64,000 bases of DNA from Sternotherus odoratus (GCA_032164245.1 JAVMKO010000003.1:46440890-46504889); one strand, 5' to 3'; positions 23,640 to 35,544 are shown, counted from the first letter of the stretch. Numbers and translations: made by a program. Notes: a model not told the origin generated them from the sequence alone.

Positions 23640-25125
23640 ATCTTTTCTATTATATTCAGCTACCAAAAACCTAGATGAATTGATTAGCTGATTAATAAAG
23701 AATTTCCTAGGTTTATATTTGGTGAGATTTTGAAGAAGTATAAACCTTAGGTAAATATTACATATTCCAGTCCTTTTTACAGTTCTGAAAATGATAAAGT
23801 CTTCCAAAAAATGGAGTGTGTTTTACAACTTGTTAATGTCTTAAAAATGAAGGGTGACAACCTAAAGTTTAACACATGGGCCAGAGTGAAGATATTTGAC
23901 TCACTTGTGTGTCGACAGGCCTCCAAAGACTCAAGCTCCATCTCTCAGATGTATTTTAAGGTTGCGGGGAGGAAGGGACAGATTCATTCCATGTAATATC
24001 AATGCAGTCTTAATTTTTCAGATATCCCAGAGCACTGTGTTTGAATCAAGTTAATATTGTAATTGATGCACCGTTCAGCTTGTATTTTGGAATTAACTTC
24101 TGAAAGCAACAGGAGACAGAAGTTTAAAAATATCACAATTAGTTGCTTCCTTTTTCTTCCCCAAAATAAGTAATTTATCATCACAGGTGGAGATTTTCTA
24201 CGTAAAATCATGTTTCCCACAGAGATAAGGAAAGAAGGGCACCTGAATGGAGATGAGAAACAATGTCAAAAAGCATAACAGCAAGGAATGTTATAGCATA
24301 TGGGTAGCATATGGCAGCAGTAAAAAGCTTATGTAAATCTGGAGAAAATAAACATGAAAGCATTTAAGCCACTTTCTCACCACAGACAGACAATATGCCA
24401 GGCTTAGAAACACAGAAGAAAACTTTATATAACATAGCAAGTTATTGAAGTTGGCTTGAATCATGTCATTCAACAAAATGAGGGAGAAGACACTGAACCA
24501 CTTTTATTGTTTCCAAAAATTCTACTTAGTGCATCCAGAACATGTAAACAACAAGAATAAACAATCCACTTTCCCTTGTGTATTTTAGCTGGTAGGCCCA
24601 TCAGGCCAGCAATTAATTAACTCTTTGTCTCGGCTCTACCTTGTCCACCATGCTGTATATTTAAATCATATAAGTTGTTATTATTCCATAACAAAATAGT
24701 TATATAATTGTATCCAGGAATCAGAATGCAACTAAAAAAAAAAAAAAAACACTGCAGAAAAATTGCACTGCTCCTGTTTACCAGTGTTAAATGTGCTCTA
24801 CGGCTTAAATTTCAGATTTAGCAAGTTGTGAAATCCATGAGCACTCACTCATGCTTGATTACTGAATATCTCATAACCATATTGAGTCTCATTGCTTTCA
24901 CACTGTGTAATTATCATAGCTACCATCCAAAAAAAAAAAAAAAGTGAGGAGAGAAAGGCTATGACTGTCAGCATAGAAACATTTTGATTATTATAATCTT
25001 GAGCCAAATTGGTGAACAAGAAGAAATAGTGTAATATCCTTATGTCATTTCTATTTATCAGTTGCTCTTCACTTCTTAACAATTGACAATTCTTTAAGGA
25101 GGGTGGGGACACAACCAAGGAGCAG
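23640..25125. other. Unassigned AT-rich sequence with two A-runs
   Basis: Poly-A runs lie at 24733-24749 and 24929-24943. Neither is attached to a recognised retroelement, though either could mark the tail of an unrecognised or processed insertion. Frames are short and domain-free. Confidence 0.45.
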
Positions 25126-25133
25126 TTAATTAA

Positions 25134-25336
25134 GGGCTTGGCTACACTTACATTTTATAACTCGCCCCCCTGAATGCAGCAAGTCTGAGCACTTTAAATC
25201 ACTAATGTGGACAGGCTCCCAGTGCTCAGAGCTAATCCCTTTGTGGAGATGGATTACCAGGAGCTCGCGCGTGACTGCACTTGCACTTCCGAGGGACGTT
25301 TAGCCATGTAGCAAAGTTTCAAGTGTAGCCATGCCC
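25134..25336 (+). mobile_element. Short GGCTACAC-type TIR element with TAA target duplication
   Basis: The 203-bp element starts GGGCTTGGCTACACTTACA and ends CAAGTGTAGCCATGCCC. Flanking TAA occurs on both sides (25131-25133 and 25337-25339). A 3-bp TTA/TAA duplication is typical of the PIF/Harbinger superfamily. It is too short to encode transposase. The interior includes GAGCTCGCGCG. Confidence 0.82.
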
Positions 25337-25339
25337 TAA

Positions 25340-25955
25340 GAAGACAGTTCCCAAAGAATAGTTTTTCTTCATAGGTATCAAGAACATGTTGCAAGAAGTA
25401 TCAATATTATTTGGATATTCAGTTCCCCTTTTATTCTTCCAGACTCATGCAAATAAACATGCATGTGTGTCTTTAGAGTAAAGGAATAAATGTTTTCACA
25501 AGCATAAACATCATAAAATAACAGCATATGTAGATAAATACAGATGGGATAGATTCTCCACTAGAACTATGCGGATTTACTCCTGCTGAGGACCTGGCCC
25601 TCAATTACATTCAAAGTATAATACCGGTACATATATTTAGAGATAATAAGGACCAAATAAAGTCTCTGATGCCCAATCCCCAGCTGCTGGGCAAGGTCTG
25701 GGTGAAATACATAAGTAGGGAGAAAGGAAAGGAAAAGGCTGTACAGCAAATGTGGATCTGCTTCAAAGAGACTAGTCCAACTTACCCTCTTTCCTCACCA
25801 TGTGGGTCCTTGCCCTGCCCTGGGCATGGGTTTGCAGGGATCTCATGTGAAGCTGAGCTCTGCAGTCTACAGGGGTACAGCTCCTGCATGTTCCTCTATA
25901 GCCTTCTTTCCACCACTGCCATGGGGACCTTTGTACCCATGGACAAGGGACAGGA
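25340..25955. other. Unassigned sequence
   Basis: Nothing was recognised. The plus-strand frame at 25669-25995 runs into the antisense CR1 and is not considered coding. Confidence 0.4.
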
Positions 25956-25960
25956 GCACA

Positions 25961-26300
25961 GAATCATAGAAATGCAAGGCTGGAAGGGAGCTTAAAAGTC
26001 TTCAAATCTAGCCTCCTGCACTGTGGCAGGATCAAGTAAACCTAGACCATCCCTGACAGGTGTTTATCCAACTTGTTTTTAAAAGCTTCCAATAGTGGGG
26101 ATTCCATGACCTTTCTTGGAAGCCTATTCCAGAGCTTCACTACCCTTATAGTTAGAAAGTTTTTCCCAATATCCAACCTAAGTCTCCCTTGCTGCAGGTA
26201 AAACCCATTTCTTCTTGTCTTACCTTCAGAGGACATGGAGAACAATTGATCACCATCCTCTTTATAACAGCCTTAACATATTTGAAGATTTATCAGGTCA
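25961..26300 (-). mobile_element. CR1 LINE 3' fragment, antisense, with remnant of ORF2 C-terminus
   Basis: The minus-strand frame at 26042-26245 matches the C-terminal tail that CR1 ORF2 proteins carry after the reverse transcriptase: LQQGRLRLDIGKNFLT, VVKLWNRLPRKVMESP and LDKHLSGMV. The same protein segment is read at 47936-48150 and around 41390-41570. The 3' terminus lies at 25961 (GAATCATAGAAATGCAAGGC). The upstream polymerase domain is absent, so the copy is 5'-truncated and inactive. Confidence 0.9.
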
Positions 26301-26304
26301 GCAT

Positions 26305-26980
26305 ATCACATAGTAAATGAGTGGATTCATATGCTACATGGGTTTAGTGAAACAAATATCTTGGCTGATTTTTAAAAACAACTGAATCACATTTCGTGAC
26401 CACATTTTCCCATGTGGCCAAGCTGGTTGGAAAATGGTGACAATGTTTTGCTTTTTTCCTGTTATATTGGGTCTCTGTTTTTGTCGTCAGCAGGATAGCT
26501 GCATAGATCGGGCAGTATATGATATAGTGTGGCAATCTGTATGTCTCTTGAAGGAAAATCAGAATAATCATTGAACACCCTGCTGCTGGCGTATTTGCTG
26601 GGTGCATTTTTTAGTATTTTCATGCATATTTTGATTTCAGTGGTTCTGCTGGCTACATCCATTCTGCCCTGACTGTTAGACTACTCCATGCCTTTTATGG
26701 ACCGAAGGAGAAAGAACAGCACATTCCCCGGTAGCATCTGTGCATATTTTTGAAGTAGGTTTTATAGGGTTTAATTAAAGAAATAAGAGAAGTATTTTGA
26801 GTGTTTTATAACAATGAATTATTGCTATGGGAAGAAAATAAGAAGAAAGAGAAACAAAACAGCATGGGAGTGCTTCCACTTAACGAAGCGTCCACGACTC
26901 ATGAAAAATATTTTACTTAGAGTCATTGCTGCATATCATGGAGCAGTCATAGCACCCAGGGCTCTTTCCTTCCCTTTATG
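26305..26980. other. Unassigned sequence
   Basis: No element ends were recognised. The overlapping minus-strand frames at 26344-26662 have no domain. Confidence 0.4.
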
Positions 26981-26985
26981 TTTAC

Positions 26986-28202
26986 GTATCTCTTTTATGG
27001 TATTGTACTGACACCCATCGCCACAGTGGTGATGGTTTTGTCCTTTGTGATCACTGATGACGCTATTGCATCTTGTGAGTATGGCTGGGGTTAAAAAAGG
27101 CGATGTGTGAGCAGCAGTCATTTCGGCGTGAAGTAGCTCAATGCCAAGGAAGAGATTATAGTCCACACCTGTGCAGTCTGCTGCCATTTACAACTCAGCC
27201 TCCATGACTCCAGATCCATAGGGTGGTTAATCCTGAAAGGATAACCCCAGTATTGACTCCTACTTGCCAATGTGATCTAGCTGTTGCGGACGACTCCCAG
27301 CTGTCAAAAGCAATGTCACACTGTTTCAAGTTATGCTTCAGTGTAGCTTTGAAGTGTTTTTTATGGCCCCCTTGTATGTGGTTGCCCACTTTATTTCACC
27401 ATACAGCAACTGCTTTGGCATTCTGGTGTTGGCCGTCCTCAGCTTGTGGCCAGTCCGGCGTAACTGTGATCCAATAAGCCTGGCTTCAATCTCTGTGCAG
27501 TGGTTACATCCCAGAACCTCATTATTGATAACTTCATGGTGTCATTTGATGCTGAGTATGGCATGCAGATATTGTAAATGGAACTTATCTAGCAGCTTAA
27601 TGTGATGCCTGTAGCAGGTCCAGGTTTTACATCCATACAACAAGTTGGACAGCACAACCATTTTACAGACTTAATGTGATTTGAAGTCGAATACCATCTT
27701 GTTGCCAGACTCTGCCTGATAGCCTGCCAAATGATGAACTGGCTTTGTTGATATGACTTGTTGCTCTTTGTCTATAGTAAGATCTTTTGACAATATACTT
27801 CTAAGATAGCAGAAGTCTGTAACAGCATTCAGCTGTGTGTTATTTGTGGTTTTGCGTAGGTTTCCCTGGCGCAGGTTGATACATGACCTCTGTCTTTTTC
27901 AGTGTCAGCCCATTCCTTTCTGCAGCTTCGTGATTCAGTCTGAAATCAACTGTATCTCTTTTAGAGTATGTGCCTCTAGTCATTGGCATGCAGCAGCTCG
28001 TGAACAATTGCCTTGTAGACCTTTGTGAAAGTTTGTAGCCTGTTCAGATTAAATAATTTTCCAGAGAATCGGACATGTGTCTGGATACTGACGTTCAGGT
28101 CTCTTGTAGCACCACCAAAGATCAGAGTATTGCTACATAGAAGAGATATTTCAGTTTGGGGTATCTCTTTTAGGGTTTTGCACTGCCACCCATCACTGTA
28201 GT
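26986..28202 (-). pseudogene. Decayed non-LTR retrotransposon reverse transcriptase, antisense
   Basis: Read on the minus strand from about 28200 leftwards, several frames joined by indels give the C-terminal half of a LINE-type reverse transcriptase. Near 27976-28000 stands IVHELLHAND, at the place of the catalytic FADD box, with the first Asp changed to Asn. Downstream come a PxPGKT-like segment, then LLYGCKTWTCYRHHIKLLDK (about 27590-27650) and a QLRRTGHKL...MPKQLLYGE segment (about 27390-27470). These follow the order known in non-LTR elements (palm, thumb, then a conserved C-terminal helical region). Stops and frameshifts make it non-functional. The family (not CR1) is not resolved. Imperfect direct repeats of about 42 bp flank it. 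Confidence 0.75.
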
Positions 28203-28232
28203 ATATAATAGGGATACATCCATAAAAGCTGT

Positions 28233-28300
28233 GGGCCAAGAATCTTCTGCAATCCCAGTGACATTAATGGGACTGCATGAAGTATAAGATTCTGGCCCAA
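28233..28300 (+). repeat. Short palindromic repeat
   Basis: GGGCCAAGAATCTTCTGCAA on the left faces AAGATTCTGGCCCA on the right, an imperfect TIR. The core is CCCAGTGACATTAATGGGAC. The ends match the GATTCTGGCCC-type termini of other copies in the window. Confidence 0.65.
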
Positions 28301-28471
28301 GATCTTTATTAAGAATTCAACTGTTGGTGCCAGTTCTTGTCCATTCACTGAACAGGACACAGACCATTTTCCAGGGTCAAATGAGTCTGGATAAGGACTT
28401 AATTCTTTTCTGCCATATTCCCTTTCTCTTCCTGATTCTCAGCAGGGAGTCCCCCTTTTCTCTTCACTCTT

Positions 28472-28770
28472 TTAGAACATAAGAATGGCCACACTGGGTC
28501 AGACCAAAAGTCCATCTTGCCCAGTATCCTGTCTTCCAACAATGGCTAATGCCAGGTGCCCCAGAGAAAATGATCAGAACAGGTAATCATCAAGTGATCC
28601 ATTCCCTGTCACCCATTTCCAGCTTTTGGAAAACAGAAGCTAGGGACACCATCCCTGTCCATCCTGACTAATAGCCATTGATGGACCTATCCTCCATTAA
28701 TTTATCTAGTTCTTTTTTGAACCTGGTTATAGTCTTGGCCTTCACAACAGCCTTTGGCAAAGAGTTTCCT
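28472..28770 (-). mobile_element. CR1-type LINE 3' fragment, antisense
   Basis: AGAACATAAGAATGGCCACA, CTGGGTCAGACCAAAAGTCC, CCAGTATCCTGTCTTCCAAC and TAATAGCCATTGATGGACCT are the antisense 3' region of a reptilian CR1 subfamily. A longer copy of the same subfamily continues at 37104-37800, where AATAGCCATTGATGGACCT recurs. Confidence 0.8.
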
Positions 28771-28956
28771 CTGAGTTTTCAATGGGCCACACAGCTTTCT
28801 GTGACCCTTCAATAGTTTCAATCTCATCCCCTCTTTGCATGCTCCAATGCACCTCCATTTTCATCTCTCCCCACCTCATGCCACCAGATCGCAGATCCTT
28901 CCATTGCTCTGATCCTCTTCTCAATGTTCACTTGCCAGATCCAGCAGATCCAAATG

Positions 28957-29240
28957 CACTGCTGCCAATGTTATGTGTTCAAAACTCATGACTCAGGCCC
29001 CAAAAATTATGAGATTGAATTAAAATTTATGAGATTTAAAAAAATATCACGTTGGGATTCCTTTTATTTGCCTTCTGATTTCTGAGCCTAAGCTGAATGG
29101 ACATCACACTTTCCAGCTTCTTTTTTTTTAAATGAGCGCTGAGATTTTCATATATGACTTGCCTCCAGCAACTTTGGGCCTTTCAGGACACCAGGTATCA
29201 GGAGATTCAGGATAAAAATGTGAGATTTGGCACCACTCTG
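28957..29240. mobile_element. Dispersed repeat with possible TIR ends
   Basis: It starts CACTGCTGCCAATGTTATG and ends GAGATTTGGCACCACTCTG, a weak TIR (GCTGCCAA against TTGGCACC). Between them are ACTCATGACTCAGGCCCC, ATTATGAGATT and TTTTATTTGCCTTCTGATTT. The assignment as a DNA element is uncertain and no TSD was seen. Confidence 0.45.
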
Positions 29241-29244
29241 ACTG

Positions 29245-30830
29245 CCTCTCTGCTAGGACACAATCACAGCCAAATTCAAACATCCTACTTTCAGAGGGCC
29301 TGTGCATAACTCTGGGCTATATGGAATGAAAGCATGGGAAACTATAAATCAGTGGCTGCTAGGGACCAGTGCTTCTGGCTGCAAGCTGCTATGAATCATA
29401 AAGGCTAACAGTGCTGCTGTGAATTGTCAGAATAAATGAAGCCCATGGCAAGATTGCAAGTTGGGAGAAAGGGGATAAACTGGAGAATGGGGACACATGG
29501 GAAGGAGAGGCAGTCAGGACATTTTTGAAGGGATGAGGAGGCAGTATCTTAAAGTTTAGTTAATTCAGGAGAAAAAAAACTTTTGGTGGTTATCCTAACT
29601 AAATAGCTGTTTAAGTTAGCTTTGTCCCAGGTTTTAATCCCCTTTTTGTGATATCGCAAACATTTCCATGGTGACAAACAAAATGACTACTTCAGGCATG
29701 AAATAAGCAGCATTCATGATCCTCCTAGATGGCCAATGTATTATAGTAATAAATAGCATGAGTAGTTTTAGAGACAGAGAGTATTAAATAAAACACAGGA
29801 CCCTCTAAGAAGAATTATCTCCAAATTAATGTTTTGAGTTTTCTATGAGATACCTGTCAAGTGATATTGTATGAAAAATAGCTTTTGTGTACAAAGCTTG
29901 CTCATTCTGATGGTGCTGACTGAAGAGAAGATAATCTCTATTTTTCACATGCCTTTTTTCTTCTTCAGTAAAATATTTCCCTATGCCTACTTGCGCCTTC
30001 CATAGCTTATTTCATGAAATGAATAGCTGAAACACTACTGCCCACAACTTTGTTTTCATAACATGTAAAATAAAAAAAGATGATCTTTTGCATGCTTGAA
30101 TTAGTGGGCGCTCATGTTTGGCAATTAAAGTTGCTGAGAGGCAGCTGGAATGATGCCTGGGTGTCTAACACTAAGAAAACCTTTCTTCTTATTATTGTAG
30201 TTGATGGAAAATAGAATATAAATGTTTTTCAAACTGTTTTTTGAAAGGCTTTGCAGTTTGACAAGCCGTCTGCCTCTCAGATTCCTTATTTTTCCATCAC
30301 CTCCTTCTCTGCACTCTTTTCCTGCTGGTGGAAGAGCTCACTTACTTTTATCTCATTTCCTTGTGACTGGGCATGGTGTAACAGGCGTACTCCCCTCAAG
30401 TGGCCCTTGTCAGTGGTCACTTTGGCCCCGCGTCAGTCTCTTTGCCTCTAACTTGGCCCTAAATGTCACTCTGTTTATCTTCCTCTCACAGCCCCTCACC
30501 AGCCGGTCTTCATCATCAGTTATGTCTGACTCTCCGTCCTGGTACATTTCCAAATGTTCTTTGCCCGTGTGACATCACACTGAAGCTTCTCCCATTTGAT
30601 TGGGAGTGGCTTAATTCTTCCAGTGGGAGGGAAGGAAGGAGGGAGGGAGGTCCCACCATTGTACTGAACAGTTCTCTGGCCCAGGAGATTACAACTATGA
30701 GACCACCGAACCAGAAATTGTTGAAGTTCCCAAAGGTAATTGATGTCAATTCTAAGGATGTGTACAGTGCTCGCCTTTTTCAAGTGAAGGCTTAAGCATA
30801 GGCTGCTTTAGTCACAGCTTCATCAAGGTC
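29245..30830. other. Unassigned sequence
   Basis: The stretch 30250-30760 has higher GC and yields several overlapping frames (for example 30222-30572 and 30463-30795) on both strands without recognisable domains. A purine tract (GGGAGGGAAGGAAGGAGGGA type) lies at 30624-30650. Confidence 0.4.
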
Positions 30831-30837
30831 CATTTCA

Positions 30838-30990
30838 TAGTTTCATATATCATAGTTTCATAGCATTTAAACTAGACGAGACCATTAGATCAAGTCTGAC
30901 CTCCTGCATATTCCAAGCTATTAATTTTCACTCAAGAGTTACAACGGTGACACCAATGCCCCAGGTCCACCCAATGTCAGGGAATTGATT
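30838..30990 (-). mobile_element. CR1-type LINE 3' end, antisense, diverged
   Basis: ATCATAGTTTCATAGCATTT and ACCATTAGATCAAGTCTGAC, followed by CTCCTGCATATTCCAAGCT, match the antisense CR1 3' end (compare TCATCTAGTCCAACCCCCTG at 23586). Divergence is high, so this is an old copy. Confidence 0.6.
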
Positions 30991-30993
30991 AGT

Positions 30994-31480
30994 CAGTGCT
31001 TCTCAAACTTTTTTTTACTGACCTCTTGAAAATTGCTGATCATCTTGGCTGACCACTTAACAATCTTTCCAAATGTTGTTTGTACCATTAACTAACTACA
31101 GTAAAGTGCGTTGTATAAAGCACTATATAAAAAGACTTAATAAATATTTTTTTCTAGGAATAAAAGCACACCACTCATATTTTAATATCAGTAGTCTTAC
31201 CTTTCTAACATGATGGATGTGCTCTCTCTCCCCTGCCGCAACAGCTTCTGAGCTGGGACTGGGAAGGTATGTGTGTGTGGCGGGGTCTCTCTCCAGCCAC
31301 AGCAGCCAAAAAGCTGAGGCTGGGAAGGAGGGCCATCTCTCCCCAGCAGTCCCAGCCCTGAAGCTGGGAAAAGTCCCCCCTTTCTCCGGCCGCCACAGCC
31401 GTGCACATCCCAAATTCCCCCAACCCCCTCTTCTCACCTCACTGCCCTCTCCCACCTACCCTCTATTCCCCACAAGGCCA
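30994..31480 (+). mobile_element. hAT-like element, 5' end recognisable
   Basis: CAGTGCTTCTCAAACTTTTT is a typical hAT-type terminus. A GC-rich interior at 31217-31480 contains repeated AGCTGGGACTGGGAAGG and GAGGCTGGGAAGGAGGG blocks. The right terminus was not found, so the end is approximate. Frames at 31123-31666 come from the GC-rich interior. Confidence 0.5.
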
Positions 31481-31484
31481 CCAC

Positions 31485-32700
31485 CTCACCTTACATGTGC
31501 ATCTTCTCGGGAGTTCTGGCACCTAATTAATGGAGACATGCTTGTGCAGATGGTTACCAACATGGAAGCTCTGCTTTTCTTTCACTTAGTGAAAATCTTT
31601 CATTTCATGATCTTCTTCATGATCAAACAGGTTTCTTCTTCTGCTGATACTAGCCATGTGAATTGATGGTCAAATAGTTTGGGGACATAAAATAAGTGGG
31701 TGGATTACTAGTCCTGATCAGTCATCGTCACGTTGCTGAATGCTGATATTCAGTCACCCAGAACAAAAAAACAGAACACTACTATTGGGCCACTGATCCA
31801 ACGTGGTCTTTCTTTTTAATCCATCCTGACTTGTTCTGTAATGAACTCTCTGAAAATCATTATAATGAAGTGATACGAGGAAAAGCACAGAGCACTGGAC
31901 TAGTCATAAGTTCACTGACTTAAGATTTAAAACAAAACAACAACAATCCAGCCCCAAATTTCTGGTAATTTAAAACAGTTTGTTTACTTTAATTGTTTTT
32001 TCCCATACTCTGGTTCTCATGTGTTTTACTAGTTAATTTTTTTTATTTCCACCCCCCTCTTCACCCACTTCAATCATTTCTTTTGCTTATTTACAAAGAG
32101 GCTTATTTTGGGGGTCAGAAATGTCCTTTTGATGTAAGGCATTTTAAAATAAAAAGTCTCCCATAGTGTCAAGCTATCAACCAACATTACTTGTATATTT
32201 ACATTTTAAAATAAATGTTTCATTATTTCAGAGATCCCTGTGGATGGTCTTTGATTTTCCCCAAATGCTCTTTCACACAGCAAGTTTAACTATAACCAAG
32301 TGGCTATAACCATTAAATACCACAAAAGTTGTGCTTCTGTCATGTCGCATTTTGGCTTATGTTCCAAGGTTTCTTTTTTATGGAAAAATATCAAAGTAGT
32401 ATTTATGACAAATGTTTTTGTACAGAGAAGGTTGTGGCTAGATTTTTTTCTATTGCAGTTTTCATATGTCTACTTACAACTGGCAATTAATATAGTGGGG
32501 CCAAATTCACCTTTGGTGAAACTGCATTGACTTGGGTTTTCCAATATGATCATTAACTTGGCCTACAACCACTGATATTCAATGAAAGTTTTGCCTGACC
32601 TCAGCTGGAGCAGAATCCATAAGTTGACTGTCTCAGGAGCTAGGGACGCCTCTGTTAAGTTCATTGTGCACATGTATACTCTGTTCTGGAAGTTATGACA
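31485..32700. other. Unassigned sequence
   Basis: No recognised element. It is AT-rich with T-runs at 32038-32045. Confidence 0.4.
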
Positions 32701-32715
32701 GCAGTGGAAGTGAAA

Positions 32716-32762
32716 TAATGGGAGTTTTGCCATTGATATAAATGGGACCAGGATTTCACTGC
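32716..32762 (+). repeat. Short repeat of the palindrome family
   Basis: GGGAGTTTTGCCATTGATAT and AATGGGACCAGGATTTCACT reproduce one half of the palindrome family seen complete elsewhere (compare 38472-38547). Confidence 0.55.
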
Positions 32763-32898
32763 TGGCTCCTTAAAATTCCTCTTCCTTTGTAGCACTGGAG
32801 TATCTATTTGTTAGAGGAACTGAATGTGATCCAATGAAATTCACCACAGTGAACAAATAATTCCCTGAAAGACAGGTACTTTGTACCGTACCTATCAC

Positions 32899-32962
32899 AG
32901 AGCATGCCCCATGTATGTCAATGGTAAAACTCCTATTTACTTCAGTGAGTCTAGGATCTCAC
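32899..32962 (+). repeat. Short palindromic repeat
   Basis: TATGTCAATGGTAAAACTCC is followed by TATTTACTTCAGTGAGTC. The halves form an imperfect palindrome around the AAAACTCCTA centre. Confidence 0.5.
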
Positions 32963-32994
32963 ACCAAGTCTTTAGATGGGACGAGCAGATACAT

Positions 32995-33080
32995 CATTGT
33001 AAATCTGAATAATTTCCCTTTTATCAGTGAAATTACTCCAGATTTACCCCAGGGTAACTGAGATGAGAATCTGGCCCACA
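32995..33080 (+). repeat. Short palindromic repeat
   Basis: GTAAATCTGAATAATTTCCC faces GTGAAATTACTCCAGATTTAC. The right end GAGAATCTGGCCC matches the outer terminus of other family members. Confidence 0.55.
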
Positions 33081-33084
33081 CATA

Positions 33085-33735
33085 GCTAGAGAGATTATCA
33101 GATAGATAAACAGACAGATTAGCATGAAACCCTAATATCAACGCCTAAGACTCAAATTCTCCACTACAAACCAATGTCTTGAAAAAAAATTAGAGTGGCA
33201 GGCAAAATCTGTTTCTTGCTTTCCATGTATGGCCTTCCTGATGAACAATAAATCTTCCTCCATGATAGACCCCACCTTCTCCTCAGGGTCTTCAATTGCT
33301 CTTTATTACAGCAGTTGCTCAAACAGTAGGAAAATCCAGAGTGAACTTTACCACTGTTCAGATATTATACTGCTGAACTCTGTTTATAGCACACACTCAG
33401 GGAGTTTGCAATTCATTCCACAAATAATAACGCACAGATGTCTCCAACATGAAGACTCTTACAGAAATGCACAGGAACTTTCCATTTAATAAAAAACGTG
33501 TCTGTCTATCTAGCAGAAATACTGACCTGCCTTTGATTATGTGCAGGACTCTATTCCTTCCATTATATTTACTCACATCATCATCCACTTTTCAAAAACA
33601 TCTAGGATCCCACAAAATACTTTGAGTTCAAAGCAATTTAATAAATCTTCTCTCAGGCAACTGGGATGAAGCGGTAGATTAGAATTCCATTACAGCTGAC
33701 TTTCATCCAAGCAGCAGCAGTAGCTGTTTTTCAAT
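33085..33735. other. Unassigned sequence
   Basis: No recognised element. Frames at 33229-33489 (+) and 33397-33588 (-) overlap each other and show no domain. Confidence 0.4.
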
Positions 33736-33741
33736 ACAGTT

Positions 33742-33857
33742 TGGGCTTGATTCTGATTTTAATTATACCTGTGTAAATCGGGAGTAACTCCTATCCAGTC
33801 ACTCCTGTCAAGTCAATGAAGTTGCATGGTGTAAAGCCAGTATAACTGAGATCTGAA
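33742..33857 (+). repeat. Short palindromic repeat
   Basis: The left arm TTGATTCTGATTTTAATTAT then ACCTGTGTAAATC pairs with GGTGTAAAGCCAGTATAACT then GAGATCTGAATCA on the right. The arms are about 33 bp and the core is CAAGTCAATGAAG. Confidence 0.7.
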
Positions 33858-33859
33858 TC

Positions 33860-34480
33860 ATTTTCTGAGAATTTAAAATAAATCAGGCATTTAATTATAA
33901 GCTACTCAATATTTTTTCAATTACAGATCCCACTCAGCATCCATGTTCCCTTATTGTATTCTCATTAAAGCTTTGAATTTAAATGCTCTCATTTTTTGTT
34001 AAGTATTCACTGCCATTTATCAGATAAAAATAGAGAAACAATAAAAAAAGATGAATAGCTTTCAGTTAAAGGCCAATGCTGCAGAACTGTGTCTTGGCTT
34101 AATAGGTTAGCTGTAAATTTCAATCCGCTTAATAAGCTTTTTTCAGGGTTTTAGTGTCACTGTTCCCTTTTCTATTTGTGTTTGCGAATCAAGTGACTGA
34201 AGTCATTTGAACTTAGGTGAATGCATTTTAAGCGTGCACTCAGGTGCGTTAATTATGAAATTTTAAATTAAACAAAAATAAATATTTTATCATTACCATG
34301 TAAGATTCTAGTTCAGTTACAACAAAGGGATTTTCCCAGTTGTATGGCTAGGTTTAAAAAAATAAAATCCTGGAAATGATATCTGTGCTCACAAATTCAC
34401 ATTATACTTATCAACCATTTGCGCTCTTCCAGTGTGTGTCCCTTATTTACCCTTTCTGACAAAGCTCTGAGTCTGTATTT
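33860..34480. other. Unassigned AT-rich sequence
   Basis: Nothing was recognised. Confidence 0.45.
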
Positions 34481-34489
34481 GTGGGTCCC

Positions 34490-35200
34490 ATGCTTCCTGG
34501 CAGATTCAGGGGCCGCAGAAACTTATCTAGGCCCCAGAGTGACCTTCCTTTCTCAGTATAATGGCAAGAGTCACCACCTTCATCACAGGCCAGTATGGGA
34601 GGAGGAAAGGGGGAAACCCCACAGTCTTTGTTGCTCCATAGAGCTCAGTAAGCATGGTTTGGCCTCCCAAATGGAGTCTCGTTTCTCCTCTCAAGAGGAT
34701 TTCTGTAGAGTGCGGGGGGAGGGTGGGGAACCCAGGCCTGCCCTCTACCCCAGGTTCCAGCCCAGAGACCCTAATGGTAGCAGTTGTTGGTGGCTTTCCC
34801 TCCACCACTAATGCTGCTTTGACTCCCTGCACCACTTCCCCCAGGTTCCCTCTTCCTAGTGTCACCCTTACCTCAGGTTACAGCAAAGCTTCCTCTCCTC
34901 CAGCTCCTTTCTCCTTGGCTCCTCCCTGAGGGAACTGGAAAGGAGAGCTTTGAAACAGACTGAGAGAGAACTTGATTGGTTCCACCTGTCTCCATTAACT
35001 TAACAGCCTTAACTGACCTTTTGCCAGTTAATTGGGATCAGGTGTTTTAATTAGCCTGGAGTAGCCTCTGTTTGGCTATCTAGGGAACAGGGAACTGCTC
35101 ATCCTGAGGCTGATATACCTGCCTTCCAGCACTCTCTTATATCCTCGTCTGACTCTGGCACACCTTATACTAGCAGATTGAAACAGCACCTTTTCCTCTG
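34490..35200 (-). mobile_element. LTR-like block, antisense
   Basis: A GC-rich block with, on the minus strand, GAGGATATAAGAGAG (TATA-like) at about 35132-35146 and a CT/GA-rich leader after it. The long open frames at 34419-34929 lie within it and have no recognised domain. The assignment rests on composition, the TATA-like box and resemblance to the blocks at 2770-3480 and 49990-50400. Confidence 0.35.
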
Positions 35201-35282
35201 CATTCAGACAAAAAATAGTTCTTATAGTCGATAAGAAAACTTGTAGTAATGGATACTGATGCTGAAGCACAATCTAACAAAT

Positions 35283-35544
35283 TCAGCAATAAGGTGGGTA
35301 AGGTGGTATATATTATTGGACCAACTTTTGTTGGTGACAGAGACAAGTTTTTGAGCTACACAGAGGTTCTTCTTCTGGTCTGGGAAAGGTACTGTGCAAG
35401 GTGGAACAGATTGTTTAGCATAAGTAGCTAGTGCATATTCTAAGGGACCATTCGAGCTAGGGTGGCCAAATAACACCTCTGCAGTTATAGGACAAAAAGA
35501 GGGGGGTTAGTGGATTATAGCTTGTTGTAATAAACCATAAATCC
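35283..35544 (-). mobile_element. Penelope-like element 3' region, antisense (left arm of a head-to-head pair)
   Basis: On the minus strand this reads GGATTTATGGTTTATTACAA, then GACTGCAGAGG-like and AATGGTCCCTTAGAATATG, then CCAGACC, TGTGTAGCTCAAAAAC and AGTTGGTCCAATAATATA. The same order is read on the plus strand at 36507-36768, so the two segments are inverted copies. Related tails occur at 51672-51744 and 58690-58787. Attribution to a PLE 3' region is inferred from its repeated association with PLE protein fragments here (36060-36411, 58477-58659). The minus-strand frame 35222-35476 is not a known protein. Confidence 0.7.

Noticed and set aside
24733..24943. Processed pseudogene or SINE marked by poly-A runs
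   Set aside because: No homologous body was recognised upstream of either A-run and no TSD was found.
34419..34929. Frames of 91-130 codons on both strands
   Set aside because: They overlap on opposite strands inside an LTR-like block and have no recognised retroviral or host domain.
35222..35476. 84-codon minus-strand frame as a host protein
   Set aside because: It coincides with the PLE-type 3' region and a related frame appears in its inverted copy at 36528-36731, so it is repeat-derived.
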